The position numbers were made by a program, and so were the translations under genes. From Neckera pumila (taxonomy: Eukaryota > Streptophyta > Bryopsida > Hypnales > Neckeraceae), in the NCBI GenBank assembly GCA_963969595.1, contig OZ018418.1, positions 1,927,001 to 1,991,000 on the forward strand: 64,000 bases of DNA, given 5' to 3'. The notes under the pieces are model-generated. The model was not told the DNA's origin, searched no databases, and saw only the letters and a program-made list of their open reading frames with translations. This document shows positions 58,150 to 64,000 of the stretch, one piece after another; positions within the stretch are counted from its first letter, which is position 1; every line of letters starts with the position of its first letter.

Positions 58150-58269
58150 GACAAAAAATCACAGCTGAGCTTGTCCATCAGCAGTATTCAAGTCAAAATG
58201 CAAGTTCAAGACAAAAAATCCCAAATGAGCTTGACCACTAGCAGCATTTAAGTTAATACGCAAGTTCAA
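58150..58269. repeat. 60-bp tandem duplication
   Basis: gacaaaaaatc occurs at 58150 and 58210; shared words are gagcttg.cca, agcag.att.aagt and gcaagttcaa. Confidence 0.8.
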
Positions 58270-58778
58270 AGATACCTTATAAGTGCCAATTTTAGAGTAC
58301 AAGCGCATCATTGAATTGGAAAAAGATTTGTATTGCAATTCCATATATGGTCTGTCCAAAACAAAGTACCCAATTGGAATGCACCCTCAAAATGCAGAGC
58401 CAAAGCTAGTCCTTGCAGTATTAAATCCTAGGGCTCTAATTCTTTGGGTGTACCCTAAATCCGTTGTTGGTCTTTACAGAAGCTAGTCCAAGTACTACTA
58501 TACGTGTGCATGGTACATTGGTACCCCTATAAAACGTGCATTTGACTAAAACCACTAGTATAAATTGGTAATCCACCTGATAAGTTGCTCATTCCAAAAT
58601 GACCACCAATGTTGTCAAAGCAACGGTTTGTGAGAGCATGCTGAGGCTTGATTGCTATGGAATTCGGCTTGCATGCACAATGTGCTCCGTGGAAAAGTGG
58701 CACAACCTTTGGCGCCGTGCAAGGTCCTTGCAAAGCTAGTCGTGGATGGAAGATCCGCCTTGAAAACCGCCAACATGC

Positions 58779-59039
58779 TCATTGGTTACTTGTGCAATCA
58801 ATGTTGACATGGAACTTTGACTTTGCTAAGAGAATGAAGGTGAGGGGGTCATCTTCTGTAATACAGTGGGCGTCCATGAAGTCCTTCCATCCAGCCCCTA
58901 ATTTCACTTGCGGTTGCCCAAGTCCACTGCCAGTGATATTAATTTTGCAATTCCACCAGAGGTTATTCTCATTGCTGCGTAGAGTCACTTGATTCTTGTA
59001 GTGGTCTCCGTAATCAAGCACAAACTTTGCTGGCAGCGT
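58779..59039 (-). CDS. Terminal exon encoding a B3 DNA-binding domain
   Basis: B3 domains are plant DNA-binding folds of REM, ABI3, ARF and related transcription factors. Downstream of a typical acceptor (tgtgtgttgcag, ending at 59040) the minus strand is open for 87 codons, including the TGA. The text TLPAKFVLDYGDHYKNQV, TLRSNENNLWW, LGAGWKDFMDAHCITEDD and FILLAKSKFHVNI follows the B3 order: LPxxF, beta strands, GWxxF, then the D-x-L/V-x-F strand and a final FxVxI. The first strand of the domain would lie on an earlier exon that I could not place. No stop or frameshift is present, so this may be a functional gene. The REM-type subgroup is likely but not proved. Confidence 0.75.
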   Translation of the reverse strand, partial: TLPAKFVLDYGDHYKNQVTLRSNENNLWWNCKINITGSGLGQPQVKLGAGWKDFMDAHCITEDDPLTFILLAKSKFHVNIDCTSNQ

Positions 59040-59040
59040 C

Positions 59041-60130
59041 TGCAACACACAAAGAGAACACCAATCAGACAACGGTATGAACACCCACAATGTGGCTACA
59101 CCCTGAACTTGTTCAGAAATCACAAATTCCAGCCTTGAATCCTAATTCACACAAGTAATTCTAAATCGACTGCACCACAATCTGTACAAAGCAAGCATGC
59201 TTGTAACTCTGGGGAGACAGGTTACTTCCTGACAAATTGTGCTAAACCTGTTTTCCCACTGAAAATCACAAAATGCCATGTCATTACAATGCAGGAAGCA
59301 AGGCGTTCAACAATCCAAGCGCTTGACAAATAGTAAGATAGGAGTTCTACCCCTAAACCAAAGGAGCATAGGAAAGTATCAAACATGGACTTCTTGACAA
59401 TCCTCTAGAAAGATGGTCCCTCTTGATTCCATGGTCCCTCCTCACCACCCCAAACAATGCTTGAACTGCCATTGCTAGACATGTTGAATCTCCAATGACA
59501 AAGCACACTAAAACTATACACCTTACCACTGAAGCAAGTTGAATTCGCTAAGGATCCAAGGTAGATGCAATACATATCTTAACTCACTCAAGCAGTGCTA
59601 GTGGTGTAACATTCTGAAATATTTTATAATTTATAGAGGGTGTATACAACGCCAGGGTTGTACTACAATACATTCTGCATTGAAGATGCAAACACTTGCA
59701 AGTTAAATCAAGAGATTAGTGAAGCTGGACAACATCATGGTGAAAGGGTACCAAATCACAACCAAAATATTTAGCACCAATATTGGGTTATTCAAGTGGT
59801 TCTTGTAGCATATTAGTAGGTAATATAAATAATTTAGTCACATTTCACCCTCATTTTGCTAATCCTTCATGTACAATTTCATTGATTGATTTTGAAGACT
59901 AATGAATACACCATAGTACTACTGAAAAGACCTCTACATATTGGAACATGTACATGTGTAATAAATCTAATGTAAGCATCAGACAAGGGTGAATCTGAAT
60001 TCTTTTACAATACAGACCATTACAAGCTAAAGCAGCATTAACTTCAAAATTTGTTAATATCTGCTATAGGACAATGCTAACATCCATAATCCAAAATGAA
60101 GGTTTCACCTTGCTATCTTCTTTTTATTTC
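59041..60130. other. Probable intron or spacer upstream of the B3 exon
   Basis: Minus-strand stretches near 59.2 kb (QWENRFSTICQEV) are open but not convincing as exons. No other gene was seen. Confidence 0.35.
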
Positions 60131-60133
60131 AGC

Positions 60134-60487
60134 TCATGTAGAAACTCTGCCTGCAAACGCACCAGAGGGTTGCTCACGTGCCTTTCTCTTTGAAATTTTT
60201 GCTTTGGCCTTCCCCTTTTCAATAGCTGAATTCAAAGTAATACACTCTATTGCTTCCTCACGTGAAGATTCAATGTCAACCACTATGTCAGGAGCCATAT
60301 GTGTACTGTTGTCTCCTAAGGTATATAGTGCCACTTTTCTCCTTCCATCAATTTTGTCAAATGGAAGATCTGCAGGTCTCTTCAGAAGTGTACATCTTGG
60401 CTTTGGAATGGCAAGAACCTCTGGTGACCCAGGAAGTGTTGAATTTGTTGTACAAGTCATAAGTGAGTATGAATTCAACTCAACCAA
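60134..60487 (-). CDS. Open exon-like stretch, possibly part of the B3 gene
   Basis: Hydrophilic open stretch (LPGSPEVLAIPKPRCTLLKR ... EKGKAKAKISKRKAREQ) ending in a basic segment that could be a nuclear localisation signal. A possible GTGCGT donor follows. A second stretch, near 60980-60722 on the minus strand (SLASSTPNEEPETTELG), ends at a GTACCT donor. Both lie upstream of the B3 exon on the same strand and suit a disordered linker, but phases do not join directly to the B3 exon. Confidence 0.3.
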   Translation of the reverse strand: MVELNSYSLMTCTTNSTLPGSPEVLAIPKPRCTLLKRPADLPFDKIDGRRKVALYTLGDNSTHMAPDIVVDIESSREEAIECITLNSAIEKGKAKAKISKRKAREQPSGAFAGRVST

Positions 60488-61009
60488 CTACACTTCTCAG
60501 CTTAAATCCTCCTTTGCTAAACCCAAACAAGTCTTGAACCCTTGAATTGACTTAAAAAATCAATTACTTCATAAGCAAATGTATTGTATTCTTCTCTTTC
60601 TGTTGCCCCTAAAGTTTCCGTGACAACAAATAGATGTATTCAAAATTCCATAATTGAATATCATTTCCATCTCAAAAGACATTCCGCTATATCTTAAAGC
60701 GAGGCATGCTCAAAAGAATGTAGGTACCTGGATTTCTAATGACGACTTTAGATACAATTTTCTGATGTTTAAAGCCATTAATCTTCACAAGAGAATCCAC
60801 TTCTTGTCCTTTTGAATTTGAAACTGCAAGCCCTAATTCAGTGGTCTCTGGTTCCTCATTTGGAGTGCTGCTGGCAAGAGATGGCAACCTCTGCACTCTT
60901 GCTGTGGCTGAGCTTCGTCCTCCACTAACAAGATTGCAACTCCATTGTCTAGATCCACATGACCCCCTATCCGAATGCTTGAGGCTCGAGTGAAACCTTG
61001 TATGCAAAA

Positions 61010-61350
61010 TAGTATTGGCAATAAGCAAGCAGCAACACTAAAGCAGTGCGTAAGGAGCAAAGCACTAACAAAGGAGTCCACTGCTTCCTCAAGAAGGAAG
61101 AAGAAATACCAAAGCAATGAGCAATGAGCTAAGCACTACCAAATGAGCCACTTGTTTCTTGCATAATGAGGTAAGCACTACCAAATGAGAAAAGCACTAA
61201 CATTAAATGAGTAAAGCACTACCAAATGAATCCCTGTTTTAATGCGCAATGAGCTAAGCACTACCAAAAGAGTAAAGCACTAACAAACGAGTCACCTTCT
61301 TTTTATATAAGCAAGAAGAAACATCAAAGCAATGCCAAATGAGTAAAGCA
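61010..61350. repeat. Degenerate minisatellite (agcactaccaaatgag type)
   Basis: About ten imperfect units of (t)aaagcactaccaaatgag and agcactaacaaa, roughly 20 bp each. Confidence 0.7.
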
Positions 61351-61477
61351 GGTGGAGAGATAGCAACAAGCAATCCAAATTACTACAAAGCATGTGGTTA
61401 GAACCACTAACCACTATCTTCATTACTTCAACACCACACTTGTGCCATAAGTACTAAGTATAGACTACATAGCAATC

Positions 61478-61640
61478 CTAAGCACTAGTGACCCTATTGT
61501 AATTTACCTCCAAAGTTCGTGCAAAAGCAGCTTCATTTGGTTGGTGCAAGAGCACCTGAACTACACTGCTCTTATCTATAGACTCAACGTCCTTCTCCAA
61601 AGCAAATTTAAGAAGCATGAATTCAGTGAAGGAGGAAAAA
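61478..61640 (-). CDS. Small exon candidate downstream of the RING gene
   Basis: Open text FALEKDVESIDKSSVVQVLL ends ARTLE at a strong GGAG/GTAAAT donor near 61509. It may be the next exon of the RING-type gene. No domain is recognised. Confidence 0.35.
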
Positions 61641-61693
61641 CATAGTAGTAAGCAAATCAAACAACATTGGCACTACAATTTAGAATATGACGG

Positions 61694-63222
61694 CTACCAT
61701 TCTCTTTCAAAGATTGCCTCAGCTCTTCCGCCTTTGTTGATAATTCCAACATGTTGCTCTCTTCTTCAAATCCTGGGTATGCACCTCGGAACCCTAAGTT
61801 TTGCCACCAATGAGGGTGGAAAAACCTCTCTACAATGGGTGCATCTATTGTCAACTTTGGCCAAGGCTGCTGCACAAAATACATGATAAATGTGTCTGCA
61901 TGAAGCTATAACACTATCGTAATAGGGATAACCTTGATTACAAAATACACAAGCATGTAACTGCAAGGTAGGAGTAATCAGATGTGGGTCATTTGCCATT
62001 GCCGGGTGCAACGTTGGCTTGGGCCACAATGATAGCCGCGACCCCTTTTCCATGTCCATATGCTGCTCATTAACAGCACTGCTATGTCTTTTCATTTCAA
62101 CAATCTCCCTCCTCAAAATTTCAAGGTCCAATTCCGCCTTCATCTGCTCCTCTTCAATATCTTGATAGAAGTCTTCACCCTTGATGGCCCTCTCTCAACT
62201 GGACTCTGCTATAGATCTGGCAATATCTAGCTTTCTCTCAGCTAAATCTCTGCTACCTCGCAAGGTTCCTAATCTTTCTACAATGTCCACATGCTCAACA
62301 GAGTCCACTTCAATGCCACTAGCCTGCATATAGAGAAAGCAGTGCAAAAATCAACGCAAAGAAAATGCCGTAACTAAAGCCATGACGGAATCAAAACACC
62401 CCAAACAATTCACAGGAACACTGGACGTGGGAATCTGAAAACTTCCTAAATCATTCAAAAAATCCATACACCTCAAACAAATTATAGGGACAAAGGACAA
62501 GGGATCCTGAAAGCATGTGAAGCCCTCAAACGTACCTGCAACTCAAGCTCCGAAATGGCCTCTGCCGCAATTTAAAACTCAAATTCAAGGTGCACGACCT
62601 TCTCTTCATCCTCCTTTGCTGTATTGCGGCGACTGTCCATGGTGAATTTGAATCCAACAAGCCTATCTAAAATCTTTGTGTACTCAATCTCTACATATTG
62701 GACTTTATTAGTGGCAATTGCAAAAGCTCACTCTCGATTAGACTAACATCCCAACCTACATCTAAATCATTTGATGATACCCCATACGGACACAAAATCT
62801 TAAACCCTAAACCCAGTGCAAGGCTCCCTGGCTTGACCTTGGCTCCATTTGTTTTGCAGATTGCTCCCATACTACAACCACTAACAACGTCTCGTTGGAA
62901 TGTGCAACTACTGTGCCTGAATCCTGAAGCTGTGGTGTTGTCAGTGGACTCTAGATTCATGAGACAAAGCAGGAGTTGATGCGCCCGATCTGCTTTCTCT
63001 GTAGCATTTCTAGAAGCCGCCAAAGCCCAATTGACCTTCTTCTTTTTTAAAACTTGCAATGTACCCCTTCATGAGCCATCCAACAAATTTGTTGTTGGTA
63101 ATCGACTGAGATCCGTAAATCTTGCAGTACAACTCCATCAGGTCCTTCCTAGCATTAGGACTCAAAAATGTGTTTGTTGTATGCAATTTCGTGCACTTTC
63201 CAAACAAGCCCTCCACATCCAC
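61694..63222 (-). pseudogene. RING-H2 finger, coiled-coil gene with one frameshift
   Basis: The gene reads leftwards from about 63222 (MDVEGLFGKCTKLHT), through LKKKKVNWALAASRNATEKA (63059-62691). That segment is related to the KKKVDW segment of the 13.7 and 21.5 kb genes. A helical, probably coiled-coil stretch near 62320-62050 (LDLEILRREIVEMKRH) leads to a RING-H2 finger at 61980-61820. The finger reads CVFCNQGYPYYDSV, CRHIYHVFC and CTHC, giving the full C-x2-C, C-x-H-x2-H-x2-C, C-x2-C pattern. The frame ends at 61766. After the last Cys pair, however, the reading HPHWWQNLGFRGAYPGFEEE in the next frame (to 61657) is the likelier continuation, implying one extra T in a run of four. RING-H2 proteins are usually ubiquitin ligases; the role of this family is unknown. 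Confidence 0.6.
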
Positions 63223-63229
63223 ATCTATA

Positions 63230-63885
63230 ACAAAGGCAACTTTGGAAGCTAACTATGGATTGAGCCCTATGCTAATTAATCCCCTCTCCTCTTCAAAAAA
63301 ACTTCTTTGTTTGTGTGGTGTAGAAGGCGATCTCATCTTTGCATTTTTGAACACTAATCTCTGGCTTAATGTTCAATTTCCTCTCAAAATCCTTTTCTAA
63401 ACTCTCTCGGCGGCCTCTCTTCTCCTCTTTGCCAACACTTTCCCTACGTAACCCTGTCTTGTCCATTGTACCCTAAACACAAGCAAGAGAGATTCCAGAA
63501 CCATGTGCAGCATGCAAAACAATGTGCAGCATTTAGAGACAAGAGCCGTTGAGATTCCCACAGCAAGAGAGACGACACGAGAGCAAGCACAGACAGACAA
63601 AGCGGGAACGCAACAGGGCTCAATTCAAAATTTATTGTTCAACATCTACCTGTGACTTGGCGACAAGTGCCTTAAACTGTGGCATTATCACAAACTGTCC
63701 ATTCAGCTGCCTATTAAATTGCCCATTAAACTGCAGATTAAGCACTAAACCATTTTTCCAAGGAAGTGAATTAAGGTCCACTAGTGGCTCCTATTAATAT
63801 GCTTGGACCCCCTCAAGCTGTTGGAGGTTCCACTGTTCTTGGAGGTCCAGTTGCAAACTAACAATTGTGATGCAACTGCTATATA
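63230..63885. other. Upstream flank of the RING gene
   Basis: Serine-rich short ORFs only, with no recognised gene. The 5' end of the RING gene and any promoter should lie here on the minus strand. Confidence 0.35.
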
Positions 63886-63889
63886 TTAT

Positions 63890-64000
63890 ATGGCAGGGAA
63901 GTTGATGCAAGGCACAATTCAAATGCCTACCAATGTGGCCATGAGGGAGATGGATGAGTCTTCTTTGGCTATTGGTGAAGAAGGCACAAGGAAAAATGCT
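63890..64000 (+). CDS. Possible exon running off the right edge
   Basis: Open for all 37 codons to the window end (MAGKLMQGTIQMPTNVAM...). An AG acceptor-like tatatggcag precedes GGAAG at 63897. Methionine-rich and unrecognised. Confidence 0.25.
   Translation, partial: MAGKLMQGTIQMPTNVAMREMDESSLAIGEEGTRKNA

Noticed and set aside
58648..58992. Plus-strand ORF of 114 codons
   Set aside because: Antisense of the B3 exon, which has a recognisable domain and splice acceptor.
61657..61884. ORF overlapping the RING finger, considered as a separate gene
   Set aside because: Its first half covers the RING coding bases in the wrong frame; only its second half is meaningful, as the frame-shifted continuation of the RING gene.

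Overview
The window looks like nuclear DNA of a land plant, AT-rich and poor in genes. The evidence is spliced, plant-type sequences: a UDP-apiose/xylose synthase copy with GT..AG introns, a plastid ribosomal protein bL9 copy with a transit-like N-terminus, and a B3 DNA-binding exon behind a clean acceptor. The families found here are ones I associate from memory with seedless plants, bryophytes above all, so I lean towards a moss or relative. I cannot prove that from the sequence. There are no operons, and I saw no tRNA, rRNA or CRISPR array.

Almost every coding region is a fossil. The layout is: a broken ORF on the minus strand at the left edge (1-735); methylase-like copy 1 (about 1.6-3.5 kb, +); a MITE-like element (3.6-3.85 kb); a broken protein-kinase-like gene (8.27-9.8 kb, +) lying between two diverged inverted repeats of about 390 bp (7.4-7.8 and 12.3-12.7 kb); a broken coiled-coil gene (13.7-15.1 kb, +) and a longer relative with a RING finger facing it (21.5-19.05 kb, -); a transposase-like gene with zinc fingers (27.1-22.9 kb, -); fragments resembling a SCAMP gene and a bL9 pseudogene (29.4-30.6 kb, -); methylase-like copy 2 (33.55-35.75 kb, +); a fossil DUF7869-type gene (40.1-42.4 kb, +); a UDP-apiose synthase pseudogene (45.2-46.8 kb, +); a retrotransposon gag remnant (48.2-50.0 kb, +); a DDE-like transposase gene with an intact 651-codon ORF (about 53.4-57.0 kb, +); a B3 exon (58.8-59.0 kb, -); and a RING-H2 gene with one frameshift (63.2-61.7 kb, -).

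The rest is AT-rich spacer with tandem repeats (units of 15, 36, 60, 68, 132, 138, 173, 180 and 288 bp), palindromes and dispersed repeats. The dispersed repeats recur beside the kinase-like and RING/coiled-coil genes. One GC-rich repeat type lies upstream of the kinase-like and 13.7 kb genes, and one AT-rich type lies downstream of those two and of the 21.5 kb gene. This suggests these genes moved or were duplicated as units with their flanks. Many premature stops look like C-to-T decay (CAG/CAA to TAG/TAA, CGA to TGA, TGG to TGA/TAG), as expected for methylated, silenced repeats. The genes do not form a working pathway. The window reads as a transposon graveyard with two captured or duplicated host genes, and perhaps one or two live genes (the 55-57 kb transposase ORF and the B3 exon).
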